Counted from the first letter of the stretch, positions 1 to 9,214 are shown. The stretch is 64,000 bases of DNA from Microbacterium sp. p3-SID336 (GCF_025143365.1 NZ_JALXPE010000012.1:1-64000); one strand, 5' to 3'. Notes: generated by a model not told the origin, from the sequence alone. A program made the numbers and translations.

Positions 1-876
1 CTGCCCGGCGACCCCGTGATCACCCGTCTGGGCTCCACCCCCGGCGTGGACGCCGAGATGCTGCAGCGCCTCCGGGAGGAGGCGGGGCTCGACGCCCCCA
101 TCATCGAGCAGTACCTGCGCTGGATCGGTGGCGTCTTCACGGGCGACTTCGGCCAGTCGTACTTCAACCAGTTCTCGGTGTCCGAGCTCATCGCGCAGCG
201 CCTTCCCGCGACGCTGGAGCTCACGCTCATCGGCATCCTGCTCGCCGTGGTGATCGCGACCCCCGCCGCCGTCATCGCGTCGCTGCGTCCGCTCGGCGTG
301 GTCGACCGCGTGCTGACCGCGATCTCCACCGCGGGCATGGCGCTGCCGCAGTTCCTGATCGGGATCGTGCTGATCGTGGTGTTCGCGGTGCAGCTGAAGT
401 GGCTGCCCGCCCGCGGCTACACGCCGTTCGCGGAGGATCCGGCCGAGAACCTCGTGCGGATGATCCTGCCCGCGCTCACCCTCGCCTTCGCTGCGGCCCC
501 GCTGCTCATGCGGTTCCTGCGGGCGTCGATGGTCGAGGTGCTCGATGCGCCGTACATCCGCACCGCCACGGGCAAGGGGCAGTCCGCGGCCGGTGTCGTG
601 CTCGGCCACGCGCTGCGCAATGCGCTCATCCCGGGGCTCACGATGCTCGGCCTCATCGTCGGCTACACGCTCGGCGGCGTCGTGATCGTGGAGTACGTGT
701 TCGGCGTTCCCGGTCTCGGCTCGCTCGCGATCGACGCGGTCTTCAAGCGCGACTACGCGGTGCTGCAGTCCGTGGTGCTGCTGATCTCCGCCCTGTTCAT
801 CCTCACGACGCTCATCGTCGATCTGCTCTACGGAGTGCTCGACCCGCGTCTGCGTGCAAGGAGCAGCCGTGGCTGA
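1..876 (+). CDS. ABC transporter permease, DppB/OppB type (5' end outside window)
   Basis: Inner-membrane permease of a peptide/opine/nickel-type ABC importer. The frame is open from base 1 and begins LPGDPV, the motif normally found about 25-30 residues into DppB/OppB proteins, so only a short N-terminal piece is missing; 291 residues are visible. Several hydrophobic segments follow, and the EAA-like loop that contacts the ATPase is seen at GKGQSAAGVVLGHALRNALI (about nt 571-630). The gene overlaps the next permease by 8 nt, the usual B-C-ATPase order. The substrate-binding protein is not in the window and probably lies upstream. The family call is firm; the substrate is not readable. Confidence 0.93.
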   Translation: MPGDPVITRLGSTPGVDAEMLQRLREEAGLDAPIIEQYLRWIGGVFTGDFGQSYFNQFSVSELIAQRLPATLELTLIGILLAVVIATPAAVIASLRPLGVVDRVLTAISTAGMALPQFLIGIVLIVVFAVQLKWLPARGYTPFAEDPAENLVRMILPALTLAFAAAPLLMRFLRASMVEVLDAPYIRTATGKGQSAAGVVLGHALRNALIPGLTMLGLIVGYTLGGVVIVEYVFGVPGLGSLAIDAVFKRDYAVLQSVVLLISALFILTTLIVDLLYGVLDPRLRARSSRG

Positions 877-1717
877 CACCCTCACCCTCGCCCTGCGCTC
901 GGCCCGGCCGCGTCGCAGAATCGCGCTCGCGTCGTGGATTCCGCTGGCACTTCTCGCGCTCATCGTGCTGATCTGCGTCCTCGCGCCGGTCGTCGCGCCG
1001 TTCGACCCGTCGGCGCAGTCGCCCGACCGGTTCGCCGGCCCCTCGGCCGTGCACCTGTTCGGCACGGACGAGCTGGGCCGCGACCTGTTCAGCCGTGTGC
1101 TCTACGGCGGCCAGCTGACCGTGTTCATCGCGGGCGGCGCCACCCTCGTCGCCATGGTCCTCGGCATCGCCTGGGGCATGGCCGCCGCGTTCGCGCGCGG
1201 CTGGATCGACGAGATCCTGATGCGCCTCGCCGACACGGTGATGGCGATCCCGCAGATCCTGTTCGCGCTCGTGTTCATCTCGGCGTTCGGTGCCGACCCG
1301 GTGAAGCTCGCCGTCATCATCGGCATCCTGCTCACCCCGACGACCGCGCGCCTGGTGCGCTCGTCGGTGCTGAGCGAGCTGCAGGAGGACTACTTCACGG
1401 CCGCCGTGGCCTTCGGGTCGACGCGGCGCCGGCTGCTGTTCAGCGAGGTGCTGCCCAACGCGAAGGGGCCGATCGTGGTGCAGGCGGCCATCAACGCCGC
1501 CAACGCGATCCTGCTGGAGGCGTCGATGAGCTTCGTCGGGCTCGGCATCGCCCCGCCCGAGGCCACCTGGGGCACGCTCGTGCAGCAGGGCTACCAGAAG
1601 ATGTACCAGTCGATCGGGTACGTGCTGTTCCCGGCCCTGTTCATCTTCGTCACCATCTGGCTGCTCAACGTGCTCGCCGACCAGTTCGGCGGCGACCGGA
1701 AGGGGAAGGGCCGATGA
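869..1717 (+). CDS. ABC transporter permease, DppC/OppC type
   Basis: Second permease subunit of the same importer (282 aa). The N-terminus carries one membrane segment, then the DppC-typical stretch FDPSAQSPDRFAGPSAVHLFG followed by GTDELGRDLFSRVLYG, then the BPD transporter domain. The GTG at 869 is chosen because AAGGAG lies 5 nt before it; an in-frame GTG at 854 lies upstream of that site and is unlikely. It overlaps both neighbours (8 nt upstream, ATGA downstream), so the three transporter genes are translationally coupled. Confidence 0.93.
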   Translation: MADTLTLALRSARPRRRIALASWIPLALLALIVLICVLAPVVAPFDPSAQSPDRFAGPSAVHLFGTDELGRDLFSRVLYGGQLTVFIAGGATLVAMVLGIAWGMAAAFARGWIDEILMRLADTVMAIPQILFALVFISAFGADPVKLAVIIGILLTPTTARLVRSSVLSELQEDYFTAAVAFGSTRRRLLFSEVLPNAKGPIVVQAAINAANAILLEASMSFVGLGIAPPEATWGTLVQQGYQKMYQSIGYVLFPALFIFVTIWLLNVLADQFGGDRKGKGR

Positions 1718-3504
1718 CCGCGTCCGCGCCCGTCCTGCAGGTGCAGGACCTCACCGTCTCCTACGGCGACGCGATGCCGGTGAAGGGCATCACCTTCTCC
1801 GTCCGACCGGGGGAGCGGATCGGCCTGGTCGGCGAGTCCGGCTCCGGCAAGTCGCTCACCGCCCTGTCGATCATGCGGCTCAACGAGGGCGCGACGCTCG
1901 GCGGCAGCATCTGGCTGCGCGACCGCGAACTGCTGACGCTCAGCACGCGCGAGATGACGCGGGTGCGGGGCGGGCAGATCGCCATGGTCTACCAGGACCC
2001 GATGTCGTCGCTGAACCCCGTGCGCACGATCGGGCATCAGCTCGTGGAGGCGATCCGTCTGCACGACCGGGTGTCGAAGGAGGCCGCGCGCGCTCGGGCC
2101 GTGGAGCTGCTGACCGAGGTCGGCGTGCCGTTGCCCGAGGAGCGCCTGAGCCAGTACCCGCACGAGTTCTCCGGCGGCATGCGGCAGCGCGTCATGATCG
2201 CGATGGCCATGTCGTCGCGGCCCGCGGTGCTGATCGCGGACGAGCCCACCACGGCGCTCGACGTGACCACGCAGTCGCGCATCATCGACCTGCTCGACCG
2301 CCTCGCGGAGGAGCACGGCACCGCGGTCGTGCTCATCACGCACGACCTGGGCGTCGCGGCCGGCTTCTGCGAGCGGATCCACGTGATGCGGCACGGCCGG
2401 ATCATCGAGGAGCAGCCCGTCGACGCGCTGTACTCCGCCCCGGAGCACCCCTACACGAAGGCGCTGCTCGGCGCCGTGGTCGACCTGACCGTGGACGTGC
2501 ATCGCCCGATCCCGACGGCGGCCGAGGTGCTCGAGCGCGGCACGGAGCCGCTCGGGGAGGCGGGCTCGATCAGTGCGATCGACCGGGCGCGCGACTCGGG
2601 CGATGTGCTGGTGGACGTGCAGGGCGTGTCCAAGGTGTTCACGCTCGGCTCCGGGCGGCGGGTGACCGCGGTGGACGACGTGTCCTTCCAGATCAGGCGC
2701 GGCGAGACAGTGGGCCTCGTCGGCGAGTCCGGCTCGGGCAAGTCGACGGTGTCGAAGGCCGTGCTCGCCCTGGGCGGCATCGACGGCGGCGCGGTCGTGT
2801 TCGACGGGCAGCGCCCGCACGACCTGCGCGGCGAGGAGCTGCGACGGCTGCGGCGGCGCATGCAGATGGTGTTCCAGGACCCGTTCTCGGCGCTGAACCG
2901 TCGGCAGACCGTGGCGCAGATCATCGAGGCGCCGCTGCTCGCGCACGGCATCGGCACCAGGGCCACCAGGGCCGAGAAGGTGCGCGAGGCGATGCACCGC
3001 GTGCGGCTGGACGAGGAGTTCGCGCACCGACTGCCCCGCTCGATGTCGGGCGGCCAGTGCCAGCGGGTGTCCATCGCGCGCTCGCTCGTGCTGGAGCCCG
3101 AGTTCCTCGTGCTGGACGAGTCGGTGTCGGCCCTCGACGTGTCGATCCAGGCGCAGGTGCTCAACCTTCTGCGGGAGCTGCAGGCCGAGCTCGGGCTGAC
3201 GTACCTCTTCATCAGCCACGACCTCGCGGTGATCCGGTACATGTCGTCGACCGTGGCGGTCATGCAGCAGGGGCGCATCGTGGAGATCGGCGCACGAGAC
3301 GAGCTGTTCGCGAATCCGCAGCACGCCTACACGCGGAGTCTGATGGCGGCGATCCCGGTCGCGGATCCCGTGGCGGAGCGACGTCGGCGCGCGGAGGCCG
3401 CTGTGCTGCTCGCGGCCGATCCGCCCGCCGGACCACGGAGCCGGGCGGAGGGCGCGGTCGCCGCCGCCGTTCCGTCCGCCACCCTCGGGGAAGACGCGCG
3501 ATGA
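1714..3504 (+). CDS. Fused double ATPase of peptide-type ABC transporter (DppD-DppF fusion)
   Basis: A 596-residue protein with two complete ABC ATPase domains in tandem. Domain 1 has Walker A GESGSGKS (residues 40-47), signature SGGMRQRV and Walker B VLIADEPT. Domain 2 has a second GESGSGKS near 337-344, signature SGGQCQRVSIARSL and Walker B FLVLDESVSALD. Each domain ends in the short oligopeptide-family C-terminal region (HPYTKALLGAV; HAYTRSLMAAIP). It supplies energy to the two permeases. DppD-DppF fusions are common in actinobacteria. Domain 2 has DES instead of the usual DEP after Walker B. Confidence 0.93.
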   Translation: MTASAPVLQVQDLTVSYGDAMPVKGITFSVRPGERIGLVGESGSGKSLTALSIMRLNEGATLGGSIWLRDRELLTLSTREMTRVRGGQIAMVYQDPMSSLNPVRTIGHQLVEAIRLHDRVSKEAARARAVELLTEVGVPLPEERLSQYPHEFSGGMRQRVMIAMAMSSRPAVLIADEPTTALDVTTQSRIIDLLDRLAEEHGTAVVLITHDLGVAAGFCERIHVMRHGRIIEEQPVDALYSAPEHPYTKALLGAVVDLTVDVHRPIPTAAEVLERGTEPLGEAGSISAIDRARDSGDVLVDVQGVSKVFTLGSGRRVTAVDDVSFQIRRGETVGLVGESGSGKSTVSKAVLALGGIDGGAVVFDGQRPHDLRGEELRRLRRRMQMVFQDPFSALNRRQTVAQIIEAPLLAHGIGTRATRAEKVREAMHRVRLDEEFAHRLPRSMSGGQCQRVSIARSLVLEPEFLVLDESVSALDVSIQAQVLNLLRELQAELGLTYLFISHDLAVIRYMSSTVAVMQQGRIVEIGARDELFANPQHAYTRSLMAAIPVADPVAERRRRAEAAVLLAADPPAGPRSRAEGAVAAAVPSATLGEDAR

Positions 3505-3537
3505 TGCCGGACGGCACGGTCTGAACGACGGCATCAT
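3501..3537. other. Inverted repeat between transporter and hydrolase genes
   Basis: A perfect 9-bp stem (ATGATGCCG / CGGCATCAT) with a 19-nt loop begins at the ATPase gene's last codons and ends 21 nt before the next start. No T-run follows, so it is a weak terminator candidate; mRNA processing or partial attenuation between transporter and enzyme genes is equally possible. Confidence 0.4.
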
Positions 3538-3558
3538 GGAGACCAGGGAGGACCACGC

Positions 3559-4950
3559 TTGAATGACACGGCAGCGGCCACGCACCTCGGAGACCGCATC
3601 CGCATCCCCCGCACCCGCGCGCGACTCGGCGTCGCCCGGCGTGACATCACGCCCCCGGTCGGCATCCGCGCGAAGAACTGGGGCCCCGCGGACTGGGAGC
3701 GGTCGGAGGGGGTGCACCGGCCGTTCGAGCTGACCGCGCTCGCGGTGGTCGGTTCCGACGAGCGGCCGCGCCTGCTCCTCGCGGTCGACGGCACCTGGTG
3801 GCGCCGGGTCGCCGACGAGCAGGGGGTGCGCGGCGTGATCCTCGACGGCCTCGGGCTGGAACCGGATCAGCTGATGCTGTCCCTCTCGCACACCCACGCG
3901 GGTGCCGTGCTGTGTGCGGCGGACGCCCATCTCCCCGGCGGAGAGCTCATCCCCGGGTACCTGGACGCGCTGTCGGCCGCGGGAATCGCGGCCGGCCGCG
4001 AAGCCCTCGACGGCGCCCGCCCCGGTCTGATCGAGTGGACCAGCGGTCGGTGCACGCTCGCCGCGGAGCGGGAACTCGATCTCGACGGTCGCGCGCTCGT
4101 CGGCTACAACCCGCAGGGCGTCGCCGACGACACCGTGACCATCGGTCGCCTCAGCATCGACGGCAGCGTGGTGGCGACCCTCGTGAACTACGCCTGCCAC
4201 CCCACGACCGTGGCCTGGCAGAGCCGCGAGGTGTCGCCCGACTACGTCGGCGCGATGCGGGAGGTGGTCGAGGCTGCGACGGCGGCGCCGTGCCTGTTCG
4301 TGCAGGGCGCCTCCGGCGAGCTCGCTCCGCGCGAGCAGTACACGGGCGACGTCAGGGTGGCCGATCGGCACGGCCGGTCGCTCGGTCATGCCGTGCTGGC
4401 GGCACTCGACGCGTTGCCGCTCCCCGGCGAGGAGCTGACGCTGGACGGCGTGGTCGAGTCGGGCGCGCCGCTCGCGATCTGGGCGGGGACTCCGGCGGAC
4501 GGCGGCGAGGCGGGGGGCGGTCTCTCCGCGCCGGTGGCGCTGCCGCTGCGCGACCTGCCGACCATGGACGAGCTGGCCGAGGAGTGGAAGGACATCGACC
4601 CGCGGTCGCGCGAGGAGCGCCTGGGCCGGGCGCGCAACCTCCGCGACGGCTACATCGACGGACCGACCGTGCCGCACCCGGTGTGGGCGTGGCGGCTCGG
4701 CGACGCGGTGGTCGTGGGACACCCCGGGGAGGCGTACTCGCGGTTGCAGACGACGCTGCGGGCACGGTTCCCCGGCACGCCCCTCGTGGTCATGAACCTC
4801 ACGAACGGCCCGGGCTTCGTGTACCTGCCGACACGCGAGGCCTACGAGCGCGGCGCCTATCAGGCGTGGCAGACTCCGCTCGCCCCCGGCGCGCTGGAGC
4901 TGCTGGAGGAGCACGCGGTGGCCCTGGTGGCGGATCTGCTCGCCCGCTGA
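3559..4950 (+). CDS. Neutral/alkaline ceramidase-fold hydrolase
   Basis: A 463-aa cytoplasmic protein (no signal peptide) resembling the N-terminal catalytic domain of neutral/alkaline non-lysosomal ceramidases. Visible motifs are DITPPVG (residues 29-35), SHTHAG (H111, H113), NYACHPT (H214) and QGASGELAPRE; the histidines match the zinc-binding positions of that fold. It is much shorter than secreted Pseudomonas-type ceramidases and lacks their C-terminal domain. It sits between an ABC importer and SDR/enolase genes, so a hydrolase acting on the imported small molecule is more likely than a lipid amidase. The true substrate is unknown. Confidence 0.75.
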   Translation: MNDTAAATHLGDRIRIPRTRARLGVARRDITPPVGIRAKNWGPADWERSEGVHRPFELTALAVVGSDERPRLLLAVDGTWWRRVADEQGVRGVILDGLGLEPDQLMLSLSHTHAGAVLCAADAHLPGGELIPGYLDALSAAGIAAGREALDGARPGLIEWTSGRCTLAAERELDLDGRALVGYNPQGVADDTVTIGRLSIDGSVVATLVNYACHPTTVAWQSREVSPDYVGAMREVVEAATAAPCLFVQGASGELAPREQYTGDVRVADRHGRSLGHAVLAALDALPLPGEELTLDGVVESGAPLAIWAGTPADGGEAGGGLSAPVALPLRDLPTMDELAEEWKDIDPRSREERLGRARNLRDGYIDGPTVPHPVWAWRLGDAVVVGHPGEAYSRLQTTLRARFPGTPLVVMNLTNGPGFVYLPTREAYERGAYQAWQTPLAPGALELLEEHAVALVADLLAR

Positions 4951-4966
4951 CTCTCGGCCGCTACAC

Positions 4967-4978
4967 TTGCTATAGCAA
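4967..4978. promoter_or_regulatory. Palindromic operator TTGCTATAGCAA
   Basis: Perfect 12-bp palindrome TTGCTATAGCAA, 22 bp before the SDR start at 5001. The same core GCTATAGC occurs twice between the divergent genes at 11141 and 11217. The shape fits a dimeric regulator site (GntR- or LacI-like); no obvious cognate regulator lies in the window. Confidence 0.6.
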
Positions 4979-5000
4979 ATCCCCGTCGTAGAGGAGAGTC

Positions 5001-5762
5001 ATGACCACGCAGCGACCCGTCGCCATCGTCACCGGAGGATCGGCCGGCATCGGCTGGGAGATCGGCCGCCGGCTCTCCGCCGACGGGTACCGGGTCGTGG
5101 CGATCGACCGCGTGCCAGGGCTGACCGCGGGCGATGACGCTGACGGCATCCTGTGGCGCGAACTCGACGTGACCGACCACGCTGCGGTGGACCGGGTGTT
5201 CGGCGAGATCGAGGCCGAGCTGGGGCCGATCGAGGTTCTGGTGAACAACGCCGGCATCCAGCGGCACCGTGGCATCGAGGACCTCACGTGGGACGAGTGG
5301 TCGGACGTCGTCGACGTGAATCTGCACGGAGTGTTCTCCGCCCTCCAGGCTGCGGGACGGCGCATGCTCGACCGCGGCGAGGGCCGCATCGTGAACATCT
5401 CGTCCATCTCCTCCCGCGGCTCCGCGGGCCGGGCGCCCTATGCCACGACCAAGGCCGCGGTCATCGGGCTCACCTCCACCGCCGGGGCCGAGTGGGCGTC
5501 GCGCGGCGTGCGCGTCAACGCGGTCGCGCCGGGATACGTCGACACGGGCGTCTTCCGTCAGGGCGTCGAGCAGGGCACGCTCAGCCTCGACACGATCCTG
5601 TCCCGCATCCCCGCGAAGCGCCTGGCCGACGCGAGCGAGATCGCCGCCGCGGTCAGCTTCCTCGTGTCCGACCAGTCGCGCTACATGAACGGCCAGACGC
5701 TGTACGTCGACGGCGGGTTCATGGTGGACTACGGCGTGCCCCTCGCGAAGAAGCCCGAATGA
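5001..5762 (+). CDS. SDR family NAD(P)-dependent oxidoreductase
   Basis: Classical short-chain dehydrogenase of 253 aa. Cofactor motif TGGSAGIG near the N-terminus, NNAG at the fourth strand, catalytic Ser in ISSISSRGSAG and YATTK (YxxxK). The C-terminus YMNGQTLYVDGGFM is typical of sugar or polyol dehydrogenases. The start has GAGGAGAG just upstream. It is the first gene of a three-gene run (SDR, enolase-family enzyme, SDR) overlapping by ATGA, and it has its own palindromic operator. Probably oxidises a hydroxyl of a sugar or sugar acid; the exact substrate is not decided by sequence. Confidence 0.9.
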   Translation: MTTQRPVAIVTGGSAGIGWEIGRRLSADGYRVVAIDRVPGLTAGDDADGILWRELDVTDHAAVDRVFGEIEAELGPIEVLVNNAGIQRHRGIEDLTWDEWSDVVDVNLHGVFSALQAAGRRMLDRGEGRIVNISSISSRGSAGRAPYATTKAAVIGLTSTAGAEWASRGVRVNAVAPGYVDTGVFRQGVEQGTLSLDTILSRIPAKRLADASEIAAAVSFLVSDQSRYMNGQTLYVDGGFMVDYGVPLAKKPE

Positions 5763-6835
5763 ACGCGATCGCCCGCATCGACACCGCCACGGTGGTGCTG
5801 CCGCTGCCCGCCCCGCTGCAGCTCGGCGCCATGACGGTGACCCGACGCGAATACACGGCCGTGCGGGTGACAGCGGGCGACGGCGGCACGGGTGTGGCGT
5901 ACTGCCTGTCGCGGGAGGCGCCCATGGCCGAGATCGTGGAACGGCTCGTGGCGCCTCATGCGGTGGGCGCGGACGCCGACCACCCCGCGGCGGCCTGGGA
6001 GCGGATGTTGCGCGGCAGTGCGATCGTCGGGCGGGTCGGGCTCGTGCGGCGCGCGATCGGGCTCGTGGACATCGCGCTGTGGGACATCGCGGCGCAGCGG
6101 GCGGGTGTGCCGCTGTGGCGGCTGCTCGGCACGGGCGACGAGCCACGGGAGGCGATGCTGGTCGCCGCCTACCCCTCGCCCGACCGCACGCCTCGCGAGG
6201 TGGCGGACGAGGTGCTGGCGCAGGCCGCCGGCTGGGCGCAGGTGAAGATCTCGCGCATTCCCGATCCGGCATACATGCGGGAGCTGCTGGCGCTGCTGAA
6301 CGACGGCCTGCCCACGGAGACCGGGCTGGTGGTGGATGTCGGCTTCGGCTGGCCGGACGCCGACACCGCGCTGACCGAGATCGCGCAGTGGGGGGATCCA
6401 CGACTGGCGTGGCTGGAGGATCCGCTGCTGCCGGAGGACGCGGCCGGCGTCGCGCGGATCCGTCGCGAGTCGGGCCTGCCGGTCGCGGTGGGCGACGAGG
6501 TCACCGACCCCGCGGTGCTGAAGGCGCTCGTGGAGGTCGGCGAGGTCGATGCACTGCGCCTCGATGTGGTGGCCGTCGGCGGCATCACGCCCGCACGGGA
6601 GCTGATCGCGTGGGCGGCCGACCGCGGCGTGCCCGTGTCGGGCCACGTGTACCCGGAGGTGACCGCACACCTCGGCATCCAGGTGGAGACCTTCGCGCGC
6701 GGCGTGAATCCCTACGACCCCGCGCCGTCGTTCATCACGGGCGGCCCGCACTTCGACGGGGTGGTGACCCCCAGCGAGGCGCCGGGGCTGGGCTTCGGGC
6801 TCGACCCTGCCGTGTTCCGATTCGAGAGGGACTGA
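5759..6835 (+). CDS. Enolase superfamily (mandelate racemase/muconate lactonizing type) enzyme
   Basis: A 358-aa enzyme. The N-terminal capping domain (about 1-120) is followed by a barrel with recognisable metal-ligand strands: VVDVGFGW (Asp), LAWLEDP (Glu) and AVGDEVTD (Glu), then SGHVYPEVTAHLG carrying a His typical of acid-sugar dehydratases. The first catalytic strand reads VKIS, so the second Lys of the usual KxK pair is not evident. Flanked by SDRs and, in the linked second unit, a diketo-acid hydrolase family enzyme, it most likely dehydrates a sugar acid. Racemase or cycloisomerase activity cannot be excluded. Confidence 0.85.
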   Translation: MNAIARIDTATVVLPLPAPLQLGAMTVTRREYTAVRVTAGDGGTGVAYCLSREAPMAEIVERLVAPHAVGADADHPAAAWERMLRGSAIVGRVGLVRRAIGLVDIALWDIAAQRAGVPLWRLLGTGDEPREAMLVAAYPSPDRTPREVADEVLAQAAGWAQVKISRIPDPAYMRELLALLNDGLPTETGLVVDVGFGWPDADTALTEIAQWGDPRLAWLEDPLLPEDAAGVARIRRESGLPVAVGDEVTDPAVLKALVEVGEVDALRLDVVAVGGITPARELIAWAADRGVPVSGHVYPEVTAHLGIQVETFARGVNPYDPAPSFITGGPHFDGVVTPSEAPGLGFGLDPAVFRFERD

Positions 6836-6836
6836 C

Positions 6837-7640
6837 ATGACCGACTCCCCGCGCAGCGTCGTGGTCACCGGCAGCGGCAAGGGCATCGGCCGCGCGGTGG
6901 CCGAGCGGCTCACCGCCGACGGCTGGATCGTGGTGGGGCTCGAGCGCTCGCCCGGCTCCGGCACGGTCGAGGAGGGGGCGGTCGCAGAGGTCGTCCTCGG
7001 CGACGCGTCCGACCGCGGGGCGCACGAGAGGGCCGCCGCAGCTGCCAGGGCGCACGCGCCGCTGAGCGGGTGGGTGAACAACGCCGGCATCACGAAGCGC
7101 ACCCCGCTGCACGAGCTCGACGAGAACGTGGTGCGCGAGATCGTCGACATCAACGGCTTCGGCTACCTGTGGGGGTGCGCGACCGCAGTCTCGGCCTTCG
7201 TGGACCAGGGCGTGCCGGGCGCGATCGTCAACATCGGCTCGATCCACGGGCGGGCGAGCTTCACGGATCACGCCGTATACGAGTTCACCAAGGGCGGTAT
7301 CGATGCGCTCACGCGGAGCGTCGCGGTGACATATGGCGGACTCGGCATACGTGCGAACACGGTGGCACCCGGCGGAGTGCGCACGCCGCACCTGGAGGCG
7401 CAGATCGCCCGCGCGGCCGACCCCGCGGCGGAGGAGCGGGCGCTCGCGGAGGGGCCGCCGATGGGTCGCATCGCCCGCGCGGAGGAGGTCGCCGCGGTGA
7501 CCGCGTTCCTGCTGTCGGACGAGGCGCCGTACCTCTCCGGCCAGTCCATCGCCGTCGACGGCGCCTGGACCTCCTCGTTCGGCACCATCGCCCTCGACCC
7601 TTCGCTCCGCGCGCGCTTCGAGGGGTGCTCCGAGTCCTGA
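6837..7640 (+). CDS. SDR family oxidoreductase
   Basis: Second SDR of the run (267 aa), starting one base after the previous stop. Motifs are TGSGKGIG, VNNAG, NIGSIHGR (catalytic Ser region) and YEFTK, with the family C-terminal end YLSGQSIAVDGAWTSSF. It has an acidic extension after the last strand. It lies at the end of the + strand catabolic operon; the next 239 bp hold only a short hairpin (CCGCTC-GAGCGG, 7645-7657) before dinB. Confidence 0.9.
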   Translation: MTDSPRSVVVTGSGKGIGRAVAERLTADGWIVVGLERSPGSGTVEEGAVAEVVLGDASDRGAHERAAAAARAHAPLSGWVNNAGITKRTPLHELDENVVREIVDINGFGYLWGCATAVSAFVDQGVPGAIVNIGSIHGRASFTDHAVYEFTKGGIDALTRSVAVTYGGLGIRANTVAPGGVRTPHLEAQIARAADPAAEERALAEGPPMGRIARAEEVAAVTAFLLSDEAPYLSGQSIAVDGAWTSSFGTIALDPSLRARFEGCSES

Positions 7641-7879
7641 GAGACCGCTCCGAGCGGCACCGGTTCTTACGCGCCGGACCCGCCCGGATCGTGCGTGCCT
7701 GAGTGGCGACACCCGAGCCGTTGAACGTCCGACTGCCGCGCCGGGTCCGCTCCGGATGGCCAGCGCCCGAGCCCCAGCGTCTTGCGCGCCGGGCCCCGCG
7801 AGGCGCCCCACGGTGCCGGTGACCTCCCCTCCGGATGTCCGGGGTCCGTGCGAGGATCCGCTCGTCGACGGGAGAACGG

Positions 7880-9076
7880 ATGCGTGGAGAAGCCACCGTG
7901 CTGCATGCCGACCTCGACGCGTTCTATGCCTCGGTCGAGCAGCGCGACGCTCCGGAGCTGCGCGGCCGACCCGTGATCGTGGGCGGCGGGGTGGTGCTCG
8001 CGGCGAGCTACGAGGCCAAGGCCCGTGGTGTCCGCACCGCGATGGGCGGACGGCAGGCGCGGGAGCTGTGCCCCGATGCGGTCGTCGTCCCGCCGCGCAT
8101 GGAGGCCTACTCCGCCGCGAGCAAGGACGTGTTCGCGATCTTCCGAGACACGACGCCGCTGGTCGAGGGGCTCTCGATCGACGAGGCGTTCCTCGAGGTG
8201 GGCGGTCTGCGGCGGATCGCGGGCACCCCGGAGGAGATCGCGGTGCGGCTGCGTGCACGCGTGCGGCAGGAGGTCGGACTCGCGATCTCGGTCGGGGTCG
8301 CGCGGACCAAGTTCCTCGCGAAGGTCGCGAGCGCCGTGAGCAAACCGGACGGCCTGCTGGTCGTGGAACCGGAGCGGGAGGAGCAGTTCCTGCTTCCCCT
8401 CCCGGTCGAACGGCTGTGGGGAGTGGGTGCGGTGACGGCCGAGAAGCTGCATCGCTACGGCGTCCGCACGGTCGGCCAGCTCGCGGAGCTGGAGGCGGCG
8501 ACGGCGGAGAGGATGCTCGGCAAGGCGACGGGTGCGCACGTGCACGCGCTGGCGCGGCTGCGTGACCCCCGGCCGGTGGACACGACCCGCCGTCGCGGCT
8601 CGATCGGCTCGCAGCGGGCGCTCGGCAGTCGACCCCGCACGCCGGAGGAGCTCGACCTGATCCTCACGCAGCTCCTGGACCGGCTCGCCCGACGGTTGCG
8701 CGACGGAGACCGTGTCTGCCGCACGGTCGTGCTGCGGCTGCGCTTCGGCGACTTCACCAAGGCCACACGCTCCCGCACGCTCGGCGCGCCGACCGACCGC
8801 ACCGCGATCCTCCTCACGGTGGCGCGGGCACTCCTCGCCGCCGCGCAGCCCGATATCGCCGCGCGCGGCATCACCCTGCTCGGGCTGTCGCTGACCCAGC
8901 TCGACAGGGCCGACCGCGTGCAACCCGAGCTGCCGATCGACTGGGGTGACGAGTCGCGGCTCGACACCGTGCTCGACACGCTCCGCGACCGCTACGGCGC
9001 GACCTCCGTCTCCCGCGCCGCCCAACTCGGCCGCGACCCCGGCTGGTCCACGCCGATCCTCCCCGAGCACGAGTGA
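7880..9076 (+). CDS. dinB: DNA polymerase IV (Y-family translesion polymerase)
   Basis: A 398-aa Y-family polymerase. LHADLDAFYASVEQRD gives the first metal-binding Asp (D11), and SIDEAFLEV the D101/E102 catalytic pair; the helix-hairpin-helix and little-finger regions follow (VGAVTAEKLHRYGVRTVGQLAELE). The ATG at 7880 is chosen because GGAG lies 5 nt upstream; an earlier in-frame GTG at 7835 lacks an RBS. It copies damaged DNA with low fidelity. It stands alone between two parts of a catabolic gene cluster to which it has no functional relation. Confidence 0.93.
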   Translation: MRGEATVLHADLDAFYASVEQRDAPELRGRPVIVGGGVVLAASYEAKARGVRTAMGGRQARELCPDAVVVPPRMEAYSAASKDVFAIFRDTTPLVEGLSIDEAFLEVGGLRRIAGTPEEIAVRLRARVRQEVGLAISVGVARTKFLAKVASAVSKPDGLLVVEPEREEQFLLPLPVERLWGVGAVTAEKLHRYGVRTVGQLAELEAATAERMLGKATGAHVHALARLRDPRPVDTTRRRGSIGSQRALGSRPRTPEELDLILTQLLDRLARRLRDGDRVCRTVVLRLRFGDFTKATRSRTLGAPTDRTAILLTVARALLAAAQPDIAARGITLLGLSLTQLDRADRVQPELPIDWGDESRLDTVLDTLRDRYGATSVSRAAQLGRDPGWSTPILPEHE

Positions 9077-9202
9077 CGGGGCGCGGTGTCGAACCCTGGC
9101 CGCCCACGACCGCGCGCCTCTGGGGGCTATCGACCTAGAGATGTTCCGCCAGCTCGGCGAGCGTTCCTCACATGCGTTCTCGCTTCAGGCCAGAGTTCGG
9201 GC

Positions 9203-9208
9203 TAAAAT
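9203..9208 (+). promoter_or_regulatory. -10 box for toxin-antitoxin operon, probable leaderless start
   Basis: TAAAAT stands out in GC-rich surroundings, and its last base lies 7 bases before the ATG at 9215. With normal spacing, transcription would begin at or within a base or two of that ATG, giving a leaderless mRNA, which is common in actinobacteria. No clear SD is present. Confidence 0.45.
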
Positions 9209-9214
9209 GGGGGC

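Noticed and set aside
1591..4914. Very long open frame on the - strand (over 1000 codons)
   Set aside because: Lies opposite well-supported ABC ATPase and hydrolase genes; it is the usual antisense open frame of GC-rich genes, with His/Arg/Val-biased composition and no domain.
7835..7879. Earlier start for dinB
   Set aside because: The added residues precede the GGAG site that fits the ATG at 7880 and are not part of the polymerase family's N-terminus.
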